From assembly GCA_947384645.1 (NCBI GenBank), contig CANDHX010000013.1, forward strand, positions 1 through 14,162: a stretch of 14,162 nt of DNA. The letters run 5' to 3'. The notes under the pieces were generated by a model, which had not been told where the DNA came from, did no database searches, and saw only the letters and a list, made by a program, of their open reading frames with translations. Position numbers and translations under genes: made by a program. Position 1 is the stretch's first letter, and the number at the start of each line of letters is the position of its first letter. The DNA is from an uncultured Mycoplasmatota bacterium (GTDB taxonomy: Bacteria > Bacillota_I > Bacilli_A > RF39 > UBA660). Below are positions 1-6,539 of the stretch, one piece after another.

Positions 1-914
1 AAATTGCTATAGCCTGATAAAACGGTCTTTTCTAAATCGCTCAATTGTGAAAATATGCGACACAATTCCAAATCTAAATCGTATTTTTTATAATTTCTAT
101 ATCTGTATTCGAAATATTCAGACTTCGCATAAGGTCTATCTACAAAACCTATTTTATTTTTAAATTCTCCCAAAGTGAGAAGTAAATTCGATACTACTTC
201 TTTATACACTCTGTTTAACAAGAAAAGCGGTATTCCCAATTCTTTAGAAACTTCTTTAACGCTATGTCTTTTATATCCGTATAATCCTAAGGTGCGCAAT
301 ACTAAATAGCGTGCTGTCATGTTTAAACAGTTAAGTTTTTCTTCTAATTCAAAGCCGTTAGAAGTGCCTTTGCTTACCATATCCGCTTCGAATTGTTGAG
401 CTTTTTTAAGACCTAATCTTTTTGCTTCTTCTAAGTCGATATATTGTGATAAATAAGCGAGTTTAACTTCTCTAGCTGTAGGTAGTTTACCAGTAGTAGA
501 TATGCTCGAAAGCACCAAGTCGTCTAATTTATAATCAAAAATTGGATTTTCTGTTTTTGTCAAAACACGGCTCGGCATTATTTTTTCTAAGTCTATTCTT
601 CTCATTTTACCAGAGTTACGCATATAAAATGCAAATGTCTTTAACGCTTTATCGCTTAAAAAGTATAATTTATAACCGAATGCCGGGTCACATAAAAACC
701 TTTGAGCATTCTCGTTTTCTCTAAAGTATTCTACTGCGAACTTAGGAAATGGAAGTCTAACTATAGATACTAAAGGCGTCTCTACGTCGTTTTCCAAACT
801 CTTTTTAACTTTTCTAATCTGTTCTTCACTTAAAATTTGACATTTTTCGTGCCATTCTGCGATGCCATAATATGCATACATATAACAAGATTCTTTTTCA
901 TCGATATTATCCAT
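1..914 (-). CDS. Partial protein with sigma-region-4-like helices; runs off left edge
   Basis: Open minus-strand frame from ATG at 914 to the window edge: 304 residues and no stop, so the C-terminus is missing. I chose the ATG at 914 because an AGGGGG lies about 10 nt upstream at 925-930; the ATG at 919 is in another frame and stops after about 25 codons. No family is recognised with confidence. Residues about 190-245 read like sigma-70 region 4 or another HTH: a helical segment (LNMTARYLVLRTLGLYGY) then an HTH-like stretch (SVKEVSKELGIPLFLLNRVY). A second similar start (LCRIFSQLSDLEKTVLSGY) lies at about 284-302, just before the edge. The N-terminal half has no motif I know. It could be a divergent sigma-like or DNA-binding protein; that function is inference. 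A strong promoter lies at 943-972. Confidence 0.75.
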   Translation of the reverse strand, partial: MDNIDEKESCYMYAYYGIAEWHEKCQILSEEQIRKVKKSLENDVETPLVSIVRLPFPKFAVEYFRENENAQRFLCDPAFGYKLYFLSDKALKTFAFYMRNSGKMRRIDLEKIMPSRVLTKTENPIFDYKLDDLVLSSISTTGKLPTAREVKLAYLSQYIDLEEAKRLGLKKAQQFEADMVSKGTSNGFELEEKLNCLNMTARYLVLRTLGLYGYKRHSVKEVSKELGIPLFLLNRVYKEVVSNLLLTLGEFKNKIGFVDRPYAKSEYFEYRYRNYKKYDLDLELCRIFSQLSDLEKTVLSGYSN

Positions 915-942
915 TGCATAGTTTCCCCCTTTTTAGTTGAAT

Positions 943-972
943 ACTATAACACATTTGCTTTAAAAATGTCAA
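943..972 (-). promoter_or_regulatory. Sigma-A-type promoter with extended -10, for the 914 gene
   Basis: On the minus strand a perfect TTGACA (972-967) is followed after 18 nt by TATAGT (948-943), preceded by TGT, giving an extended -10. It is well placed to drive the leftward gene starting at 914 and forms a divergent pair with the -10 at 1030-1035. Confidence 0.7.
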
Positions 973-1029
973 TAAAAACCATATTTTTTCTCGATAAAAA
1001 AAGAAGTATTTTTATTTAAAAACTTGTAG

Positions 1030-1035
1030 TATAAT
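1030..1035 (+). promoter_or_regulatory. Perfect TATAAT -10 for the 1055 gene
   Basis: TATAAT sits 20 nt before the ATG at 1055. The -35 region (around 1006-1012, TATTTT-like) is poor. Transcription would start near 1042, leaving a very short leader that consists almost only of the GGAG ribosome binding site at 1045-1048. Confidence 0.55.
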
Positions 1036-1054
1036 ACGGCTATAGGAGTAATTT

Positions 1055-1462
1055 ATGAAAATATTTATCATATGCAGTAAAACATTTTACAAAAAGATAC
1101 CTTCGATAAAAGAGAGGCTAGAAAGTAATGGTCATAAAATAACTTTGCCAAATTGCTACGATGCTCCTGAAACGGAATCGATTTATCGTGGTACCGAAGA
1201 ACACGCTAGTTGGAAATCGAAGATGATTAAGCACAGCGAACGAGTTATAGCCGAAAACGAAGCCGTGCTAGTTTTAAACTATAACAAAAACGGCATCGAC
1301 AATTACATAGGTGGAGCTACATTTTTAGAAATGTATGATGCCTTTCGCCTAGGAAAGAAAATTTATATGATTAACGATATCCCAGAAGGCCTATTGAAAG
1401 ATGAAATAATTGGATTTAATCCTGTAATTATAAATGGGGATTTAAATAAAATTGAGTCTTAA
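1055..1462 (+). CDS. Nucleoside 2-deoxyribosyltransferase-like Rossmann-fold protein
   Basis: A 135-residue cytosolic protein with GGAG six bases before the ATG. It begins with a beta strand (MKIFIICSK). In the second half it has ENEAVLVLNYN, then IDNYIGGATFLEMYDAF with Glu92, then LGKKIYMI. This order (strand, Gly-rich turn, a helix with a conserved Glu, then gKkIY strand) is that of nucleoside 2-deoxyribosyltransferase-like proteins, in which the Glu is the nucleophile. Its length is near the roughly 150 of that family, but the usual N-terminal substrate motifs are not clear. A base- or nucleotide-processing role is therefore inference, and it may be one of the many uncharacterised relatives. 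It is followed by a possible terminator and a separate promoter, so it is probably monocistronic. Confidence 0.7.
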   Translation: MKIFIICSKTFYKKIPSIKERLESNGHKITLPNCYDAPETESIYRGTEEHASWKSKMIKHSERVIAENEAVLVLNYNKNGIDNYIGGATFLEMYDAFRLGKKIYMINDIPEGLLKDEIIGFNPVIINGDLNKIES

Positions 1463-1521
1463 TCGATAGAAAATTTCTTCTTCGATTATTTTATAGAAAT
1501 CTTTGTTTAATGAAGTCAGTT

Positions 1522-1554
1522 AAGCAATTTTTTTCATAGAAAACTTGCTTTTTT
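1522..1554 (+). terminator. Possible weak terminator after the 1055 gene
   Basis: AAGCAA (1522-1527) can pair with TTGCTT (1545-1550), and an inner TTTT/AAAA can extend the stem past one mismatch. T residues follow to 1554. The stem is AT-rich and imperfect, hence low confidence. Confidence 0.35.
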
Positions 1555-1563
1555 AAATAGAAG

Positions 1564-1592
1564 TTGCAATTTTTCCTTTTTTAGTTTAGTAT
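1564..1592 (+). promoter_or_regulatory. Promoter for the 1634 gene
   Basis: TTGCAA (1564-1569), 17 nt spacer, TAGTAT (1587-1592). It lies just after the possible terminator and about 40 nt before the ATG at 1634, which has GAAAGGAA (1618-1625) as ribosome binding site. Confidence 0.5.
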
Positions 1593-1633
1593 ATACGAGC
1601 AAAAAGTTCTAAATTTAGAAAGGAAGCAAAAAA

Positions 1634-2485
1634 ATGCCTATAGAGATAGAAAAAATATTAGATAGTGTAGATATCCATTGGCCAAAGGATTATATCATAA
1701 GATATTTATATGTTAAACTAGCTCCTTATTTTGAACATGATTTAAACTTTTTTTTGGCTTCCCAACAAGAAAAGATGAACCAGTATAAAAGAGGATTTTA
1801 CAAAAGAGGAAACAAGATAGTCTGTAGCACTTTAGTCGACTACTATATAGAAATTTTTAGTAAATTCGGAATTAAAGCTCAAAAAGTCATCGCCTCAAAA
1901 ACTGATATTCCCCTATTTGCTATGATTGCTTTGGGCGATAATGGCTGGTTTTATTTAGACCCGTTAAACGATTTATTCATAAACCAATATGAATTACAAA
2001 GTCGTTATTTTGGAATAAAACCGACTTTTAAAGGACTAAAGCAACTTGATTTGCGTTATTTTACATTAGATGAATTAAAGAAAATGGACCACGAATTAAA
2101 GTTGCATAAATACGACATCTATACTTCCGATATATTCGATAGCATAAAAAATGAATTTAGAACGAGAAGTATTGCTTGTAAAGAATTAGGAATAGATTTA
2201 GATAACCTTACAGAACTTACGAGACAAAAGATAAAAATAGCTTCTGACTGTCTTATCAATCTCGGCAATGTTCCAGGATTATATGAAAGATACTATATGT
2301 ATGGTTTTATTCGAGGACAATTGTTCGATAAAACGGAAAAAAAGTTTACGAGTTGTGAAATAAATATGGAAGACCCGACCGACTTAAGCTTACATTTTAT
2401 AGTCGACTATCCTACTAGCGAAGAAGAAATATACGAGGAGCAATGCGACGAGCGAGGTCAATTTACTTTGGTTAGAATAAAATAA
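1634..2485 (+). CDS. Transglutaminase-like protein with apparent loss of catalytic His
   Basis: A 283-residue protein with no signal peptide. Residues about 60-112 look like the transglutaminase/papain-like core: VCSTLVDYYIEIF with Cys64 at the start of a helix, GIKAQKV as the next strand, then a strand pair ending GWFYLDP with Trp105 and Asp109. The family normally has His about 15 residues before this Asp, in an HAWVEV-like strand. Here that strand reads PLFAMIAL and has no His. Cys and Asp are thus kept while His is missing, so it may be a non-catalytic or altered enzyme. The C-terminal half (about 150-283) is helical and charged and not recognised. It has its own promoter and ends at a hairpin shared with the convergent recA. 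Its function is unknown. Confidence 0.7.
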   Translation: MPIEIEKILDSVDIHWPKDYIIRYLYVKLAPYFEHDLNFFLASQQEKMNQYKRGFYKRGNKIVCSTLVDYYIEIFSKFGIKAQKVIASKTDIPLFAMIALGDNGWFYLDPLNDLFINQYELQSRYFGIKPTFKGLKQLDLRYFTLDELKKMDHELKLHKYDIYTSDIFDSIKNEFRTRSIACKELGIDLDNLTELTRQKIKIASDCLINLGNVPGLYERYYMYGFIRGQLFDKTEKKFTSCEINMEDPTDLSLHFIVDYPTSEEEIYEEQCDERGQFTLVRIK

Positions 2486-2519
2486 AGAGGAATATTACGA
2501 CTATTCCTCTATTTTTTTT
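2486..2519 (+). terminator. Rho-independent terminator overlapping the recA 3' end
   Basis: AGAGGAATA (2486-2494) pairs perfectly with TATTCCTCT (2502-2510) around a 7-nt loop, followed by A and eight T (2512-2519). It begins one base after the stop of the 1634 gene. Its right arm and T-run are also the last codons of recA on the other strand. On the minus strand the following sequence is only loosely T-rich, so it may also stop recA transcripts, less efficiently. Confidence 0.85.
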
Positions 2520-3535
2520 GCTCCGATTTCATAATGACTTCTAATTTTTTCTTCTATTTCGCTCATTACATTTGGATTTTCTTTTAAATACAGTTTGGCG
2601 TTTTCTTTACCTTGGCCTATCTTCTCGCCGTTATAGGCATACCAAGCTCCGCTCTTTTCGACTATCCCTATGTCGGAACCGATATCTAAAAGTTCGCCTT
2701 CTTTAGACACACCTTCTCCATACATTATATCGACTTCGATACTTTTAAATGGTGGAGCAACTTTGTTCTTGACGACTTTTACTTTCGTTTTACTACCGAT
2801 GATTTGGTCGCCATTTTTAATAGCTTCTCCTTTTCTAACGTCTAAACGAACCGAGGCATAGAATTTTAGTGCTCTTCCACCTGGAGTCGTTTCGGGATTT
2901 CCAAACATCACTCCGACTTTTTCTCTTAATTGATTTATAAATATTGCAGTAGTGTTCGTTTTATTGATACTACCCGATAATTTTCGCAATGCTTGACTCA
3001 TAAGACGAGCCTGTAATCCGACATGCGAATCTCCCATTTCTCCTTCGATTTCGGCTTGTGGTACTAAAGCCGCTACTGAATCGATGACGATGATGTTAAC
3101 TGCTTCGCTTTTTACGAGGGCATCTACTATCTCGAGAGCCTGTTCACCTGTATCCGGTTGACTTAAAAGCAGCTCATCTATATTTACTCCTAAACTTTTG
3201 CTATAAACGGGGTCTAAAGCGTGTTCTGCATCTATAAAAGCCGCTCTTCCGCCTTGTTTTTGGCATTCGGCAATCGCTTCTAGTGCAAAGGTCGTCTTAC
3301 CACTCGATTCTGGACCGAAAATTTCGATTATTCTGCCCTTTGGATAACCACCAATTCCCAACGCTATATCGAGACTTACAGAACCAGAAGGTGTAGCCTC
3401 TACTTGTACGTGTTCTTCGCTACCGAGCTTCATTATAGCTCCTTTACCAAATTGCTTTTCAATTTGAGCCATTACCTCTTCTAAAGCTTTATCTTTATCG
3501 GGATTTGGATTTGTCATTTTATTTTGTTTTTTCAT
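2501..3535 (-). CDS. recA: RecA recombinase
   Basis: A 344-residue full-length RecA, the ATP-dependent strand-exchange protein of homologous recombination and co-protease of the SOS response. Walker A is GPESSGKT (74-81) and Walker B is the NIIVIDS strand. The conserved INQLREKVGVMFGNP and TTPGGRALKFYAS segments, spanning the L2 loop, are intact, as is the C-terminal domain (SKEGELLDIG, YNGEKIGQGKENA). The acidic tail is short and ends KIEE. The ATG at 3535 is preceded by a perfect AGGAGGT (3541-3547) five bases away. It stands alone, convergent with the 1634 gene, and its stop codon lies in the shared hairpin. Homologous recombination here complements the end-joining genes about 4 kb away. 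I saw no Bacillus-type LexA box (CGAAC-N4-GTTCG) upstream. Confidence 0.98.
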   Translation of the reverse strand: MKKQNKMTNPNPDKDKALEEVMAQIEKQFGKGAIMKLGSEEHVQVEATPSGSVSLDIALGIGGYPKGRIIEIFGPESSGKTTFALEAIAECQKQGGRAAFIDAEHALDPVYSKSLGVNIDELLLSQPDTGEQALEIVDALVKSEAVNIIVIDSVAALVPQAEIEGEMGDSHVGLQARLMSQALRKLSGSINKTNTTAIFINQLREKVGVMFGNPETTPGGRALKFYASVRLDVRKGEAIKNGDQIIGSKTKVKVVKNKVAPPFKSIEVDIMYGEGVSKEGELLDIGSDIGIVEKSGAWYAYNGEKIGQGKENAKLYLKENPNVMSEIEEKIRSHYEIGAKKIEE

Positions 3536-3558
3536 CAGTTACCTCCTATGTAATTCAC

Positions 3559-3587
3559 ATTTTATAATACCCCTATTTATTTGTCAA
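3559..3587 (-). promoter_or_regulatory. recA promoter
   Basis: On the minus strand TTGACA (3587-3582), 17 nt spacer, TAAAAT (3564-3559), about 24 nt before the start codon. This is a sigma-A-type promoter with a perfect -35. Confidence 0.65.
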
Positions 3588-3666
3588 ATTTTTACAATCC
3601 TTTGGGAACTATTTCCTCATATCCTAAAAAAATGCAAAAAGAAATTTTTCGTCTTTTAGTACACCT

Positions 3667-3724
3667 CCCTCTACTTATATTATTCCGGATAAATTTCATT
3701 TTTCTCATAAAAAGTTGTAAAAAA
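3667..3724. repeat. Direct repeat copy A, downstream of the Rpn gene
   Basis: A stretch of about 58 bp starting CCCTCTA and containing CCGG then ATTTTTCTCAT, then GTTGTAAAAAA. It aligns with 4813-4872 in the same orientation, with an identical core ATTTTTCTCAT and only scattered substitutions and one or two indels. The rest of the 237-nt gap 3588-3824 holds no gene I can support. Confidence 0.6.
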
Positions 3725-3824
3725 GTTTAAAAAGTTATCAAAATAATCATAAAATATCTGGAGTTTACTAACCATAATGCCGGTTGATTTGCTGAATTTT
3801 TCGGCTGCTTATAAAAATTTTCAG

Positions 3825-4742
3825 TTAGTTTGTATTACAGTTTTTAATTTGTTCTATTTTTTCGAAAGAAGTATTGGTAATACTTTGAATATCTTCTAAA
3901 GAATAGTTGAGATTTAACATATTTTTGATGATTGTCTCTTCTTTCACACTTTCGCCTTTTTCAACTCCCTTTTCCATGCCCTCTTCGTAACCTTCGTTAT
4001 AGCCCTGTTCTCTCGACGCCTCTTCGACTAACTTTTGTTTGTCATAGAAAAGATAGGCATCTATATTTGTATCCATAGTATCTAACTTTTCGTTTACTTT
4101 ATCCATAATCACATCTCCCTCGTATAGCTTCTTCCTCATATCTTTATTTTCACACACGAATGCATATAAGAGATATTCTAAAGAACCTCTTTCATATTTC
4201 TTTATATCAGTATAATCTATTTTGCTTAAGAAATCTAGGTCTATATCCACTATTTTTATGAGTTCATTTCGAACTAATTTATACGTTTCTTCCAACATTT
4301 TAGAAACATAGATGAATTTACCTATCTTAAATTGGTCATAGTTGTTTAGGTTTATTTGAACTTCTGGCAAAATATTTTTATATCTATTAATTCGTCCCGG
4401 TTTAGTTTGTCTTAGAACTAAGTTACAGATATAACACATATTCTTATAATCGACTTCCGTACTCATATTGTAGTTAATCTCTATATTGTAGTAACCCTCA
4501 TGATTAAGGGCGATGACATCGGTCTCTTGATTTTTAGTATCGTTCGTCAATCCCACTTTGATGTCTATAACCTTGAAGCCCTTCTTTAGTTCTTCTAAAG
4601 GGATACCTAGTACTATCGAGATGATTGCGAGTAAGTAGTCTTTACAATCTTTATCTCTCAAGAGCTTTGTAGCATACTTATCCCTTAAGAATTTTTTGAC
4701 ATCCTTCTTTTCTTCTTTTGTAATAAACGTATCTTTTGTCAT
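3825..4742 (-). CDS. Rpn family recombination-promoting nuclease / PD-(D/E)XK transposase-like
   Basis: A 305-residue protein of the Rpn/PDDEXK family (transposase_31-like), whose characterised members are DNA endonucleases that promote RecA-independent recombination. The core is at about 50-115: DIKVGL, then ETDVIALN with Asp75, then YYNIEINYN with Glu88, a PD-(D/E)XK arrangement. The usual ExQ is ExN here (Glu88, Asn90). The YKNMCYICNLVLRQ helix (99-112) is typical. Near the C-terminus lies the charged low-complexity stretch of GYNEGYEEGMEKG type (about 246-258), then a helical end LNLNYSLEDIQSIT. AGGAGG (4751-4756) is 8 nt before the ATG. It is monocistronic and flanked by two copies of a ~58 bp element in direct orientation. 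Confidence 0.88.
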   Translation of the reverse strand: MTKDTFITKEEKKDVKKFLRDKYATKLLRDKDCKDYLLAIISIVLGIPLEELKKGFKVIDIKVGLTNDTKNQETDVIALNHEGYYNIEINYNMSTEVDYKNMCYICNLVLRQTKPGRINRYKNILPEVQINLNNYDQFKIGKFIYVSKMLEETYKLVRNELIKIVDIDLDFLSKIDYTDIKKYERGSLEYLLYAFVCENKDMRKKLYEGDVIMDKVNEKLDTMDTNIDAYLFYDKQKLVEEASREQGYNEGYEEGMEKGVEKGESVKEETIIKNMLNLNYSLEDIQSITNTSFEKIEQIKNCNTN

Positions 4743-4812
4743 AATATATGCCTCCTTTTTGACTTAAGATACTTTTTTATTCTTTTTTTAGATTGGAAAA
4801 ATATTTTTTATA

Positions 4813-4872
4813 CCCTCTAATTATTAATATACCGGGTAGATTTTATTTTTCTCATTTTTTGTTATAAAAAAA
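4813..4872. repeat. Direct repeat copy B, upstream of the Rpn gene
   Basis: The partner of 3667-3724: CCCTCTA, then CCGG at 4832-4835, the identical ATTTTTCTCAT core ending 4855, then GTTATAAAAAA. It lies 71 nt before the Rpn start codon and abuts the T-tract of the pentapeptide gene's terminator, so it may include Rpn promoter sequence. Confidence 0.6.
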
Positions 4873-4901
4873 ATAAAGACCTTACAAAAAAAGTCTTTAT
4901 T
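4864..4901 (-). terminator. Terminator of the pentapeptide-repeat gene
   Basis: On the minus strand AATAAAGAC (4901-4893) pairs with GTCTTTATT (4880-4872) around a 12-nt loop, followed by a T-tract. The 5' arm contains the stop codon of the gene at 4897. Confidence 0.75.
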
Positions 4902-5532
4902 CATATTCTTGCCTAACCTTTACACCTAACATGCTTGCTAGAGAAATACATTGATTGCTATTTACAGAAATACCCTTTAGAGACTCAAAATCGAATTTAG
5001 CTTCTTCGATTGATGATGAAGAAAAATCACAACCATTTAATAGAGTTTTTACAAATTCAGCTTTTTTAAAATTTGAATTTATCAAAGAAACGTCGCTAAA
5101 CTTCGCATCCCAAAAACTCGTTTCTTCAAAATCACACGCATTAATTAGAACATTTTTTAAATTTGCACCTCTAAAGTTCGCATATTTGAGTACGCAGTTA
5201 TCCAATACGACATTCTTTAAGGTTGAATCGATAAAAGATATACCCGTCATCTTACAATTTCTAAAAACAACTCTATTGATTGATTGAAAATTAAAATTTT
5301 TATTGGATAAATCGCAATTGACGAATTCGGCATCGATAGCGTCTACTCTCTCTAAATCGACATCTTGAAAATCGATTTTATCAAAAATACAAGAATCGAA
5401 CGTCTCATCTCTTATAGCAAATTTTTTTGTAACTTCACCCACATATCGGCAATTACTATATTCTTCATTTAAAAATGCTTTGGAAATATCTATTTCTTCA
5501 ACTATTCCAATTTTAGGTTTATCGATTTTCAT
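4897..5532 (-). CDS. Pentapeptide-repeat protein
   Basis: 211 residues when started at the ATG at 5532, preceded by GGTGGT four bases away. A longer frame starting at 5559 (nine extra residues) overlaps the upstream stop as TAATG but has a weaker site, and the protein reads naturally from MKIDKPKIG. From about residue 45 it is a pentapeptide-repeat beta-helix, with centres such as CIFDKIDF, FVNCDLSN, VVLDNCVLKYANFRGANL, SFWDAKF and NGCDFSSSS. The end (SMLGVKV) caps the helix. Such proteins are cytosolic right-handed beta-helices. Some (Qnr, MfpA) mimic DNA and bind gyrase, but most have no known role and I cannot assign one. It follows the GH25 gene after 26 nt with no terminator, so the two are probably co-transcribed. 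Confidence 0.88.
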   Translation of the reverse strand: MKIDKPKIGIVEEIDISKAFLNEEYSNCRYVGEVTKKFAIRDETFDSCIFDKIDFQDVDLERVDAIDAEFVNCDLSNKNFNFQSINRVVFRNCKMTGISFIDSTLKNVVLDNCVLKYANFRGANLKNVLINACDFEETSFWDAKFSDVSLINSNFKKAEFVKTLLNGCDFSSSSIEEAKFDFESLKGISVNSNQCISLASMLGVKVRQEYE

Positions 5533-5558
5533 ATTACCACCACAAAAATTATAACACA

Positions 5559-6452
5559 TTAATTCTTTTTCTTTTTAAACAAATTTAAAATATAATTGAC
5601 TAGTTTCATTACAAAACATACATCGTTTTCTATCTCTTTTAAATCCTCTTCCTTAGAATAACCTCCTAAATCGAGTTTATATGGAGCTCTACTGTTTTTA
5701 TTTGTACTCGTATCTACCACTTTTACTTTTTTATTGCGATATTTCTTTATTTCTTCCTTACCGTCTTCATCTTTATATAGAGTACCATTTAAAGTTAATC
5801 TATCTCCTTTTTTATACTTAAGTTCCTTATTGTCTTGTCCCAAATTATTTAAACCGGCCTCTCTAATTATAGTTGGGTAATCGTAGAAAGCTCTATCTTC
5901 ATCGACCCTTGTTTCTATTCCCGGAATCCTCCCACTGTTTTCGTTTTGCCACATTCCAGCACTCTCTTTATATGTAAAATCTTTATTCCATTCGGCTACC
6001 CACTTATCAAAGCGGTTTAATCGCTCATCGTTTAGTTTTGTAAGAAATGTATTTAAACTGGCATAAATCCCGACATAATATCCGGCATCTTCTATTTTTT
6101 GACAATACAGCTCGACCAATTCTACTAATTTATCTTTTGGCAACGCAAGTTGTTCTCTATATTCTATATCGATAAAAACGGGATACTCTAATTTTACATT
6201 CTTAATCAGTCTTAAAGTGTGCTTTACTTCGCTCTCTATCATTTTTTCATTTGTAGCATAACTGAAAAGATACGTTCCAAATGGTATACCAAGTCTTTCA
6301 CACTCTTCTCTATTTCTTACGTACTCCCTATCGTCTTGGTCGACTAAATCGTTACCATAACCACACCTGATTATTGCAAAATCGATGTGGTTTTTTGCAT
6401 TTTCCCAATCTATCTTGCCTTGATATGACGATACATCTACTCCTCTTTTCAT
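5559..6452 (-). CDS. GH25 family muramidase (lysozyme) without signal peptide
   Basis: A 297-residue glycoside hydrolase family 25 protein, predicted to cut the MurNAc-GlcNAc beta-1,4 bond of peptidoglycan. It starts GVDVSSYQG with Asp6, and has FAIIRCGYG and FGTYLFSY. The catalytic pair in YPVFIDIE is Asp95 and Glu97, followed by VGIYAS and WVAEW. A small SH3-like beta segment (about 212-265, KYKKGDRLTLNGTLYKD) follows. The end is unusual: a short hydrophobic helix (FVMKLVNYILNLF) and a Lys tail at 280-297. There is no signal peptide, so export would need a holin, lysis, or the C-terminal tail. AGGAGGT (6461-6467) is 8 nt before the ATG. No other phage gene is nearby, so it could be a chromosomal autolysin or a prophage relic. 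Confidence 0.93.
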   Translation of the reverse strand: MKRGVDVSSYQGKIDWENAKNHIDFAIIRCGYGNDLVDQDDREYVRNREECERLGIPFGTYLFSYATNEKMIESEVKHTLRLIKNVKLEYPVFIDIEYREQLALPKDKLVELVELYCQKIEDAGYYVGIYASLNTFLTKLNDERLNRFDKWVAEWNKDFTYKESAGMWQNENSGRIPGIETRVDEDRAFYDYPTIIREAGLNNLGQDNKELKYKKGDRLTLNGTLYKDEDGKEEIKKYRNKKVKVVDTSTNKNSRAPYKLDLGGYSKEEDLKEIENDVCFVMKLVNYILNLFKKKKN

Positions 6453-6481
6453 TTAAAACCACCTCCTAATATTTATTTATG

Positions 6482-6514
6482 AAAAAAATAAAAAAATGCG
6501 TGGTCTATAGTCAC
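6482..6514 (-). terminator. Weak terminator after the SDR gene
   Basis: On the minus strand, downstream of the SDR stop at 6540, a short GTG/CAC hairpin around CTATAG is followed by ATTTTTTTATTTTTTTC. The stem is weak but the T-tract is long. Confidence 0.4.
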
Positions 6515-6539
6515 TCATTTATTTTATTTGCATAAGATT

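Noticed and set aside
3604..3617. GGAACTATTTCC-like inverted repeat upstream of recA as an SOS/LexA box
   Set aside because: It does not match the Bacillus box CGAAC-N4-GTTCG and lies upstream of the -35, so no LexA control is claimed.
3592..3708. Short minus-strand frame starting MRKMKFIRNN in repeat copy A, with a 12-codon counterpart in copy B
   Set aside because: No ribosome binding site precedes either ATG, the lengths differ widely, and substitutions between copies do not look protein-conserving. More likely non-coding repeat DNA.
3811..3824. Hairpin CTGAAAATTTTT / AAAAATTCAG downstream of the Rpn gene as its terminator
   Set aside because: The stem has a bulge and no T-tract follows on the minus strand.
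4955..5287. Plus-strand open frame opposite the pentapeptide gene, and similar antisense frames in recA, the SDR gene and the 11538 gene
   Set aside because: They have no ribosome binding sites and no recognisable protein features, and they mirror well-supported genes on the other strand.
5533..5559. Upstream ATG (5559) of the pentapeptide gene overlapping the GH25 stop as TAATG
   Set aside because: Translational coupling is possible, but the added nine residues look unlike the protein start and the GGTGGT site favours the ATG at 5532.
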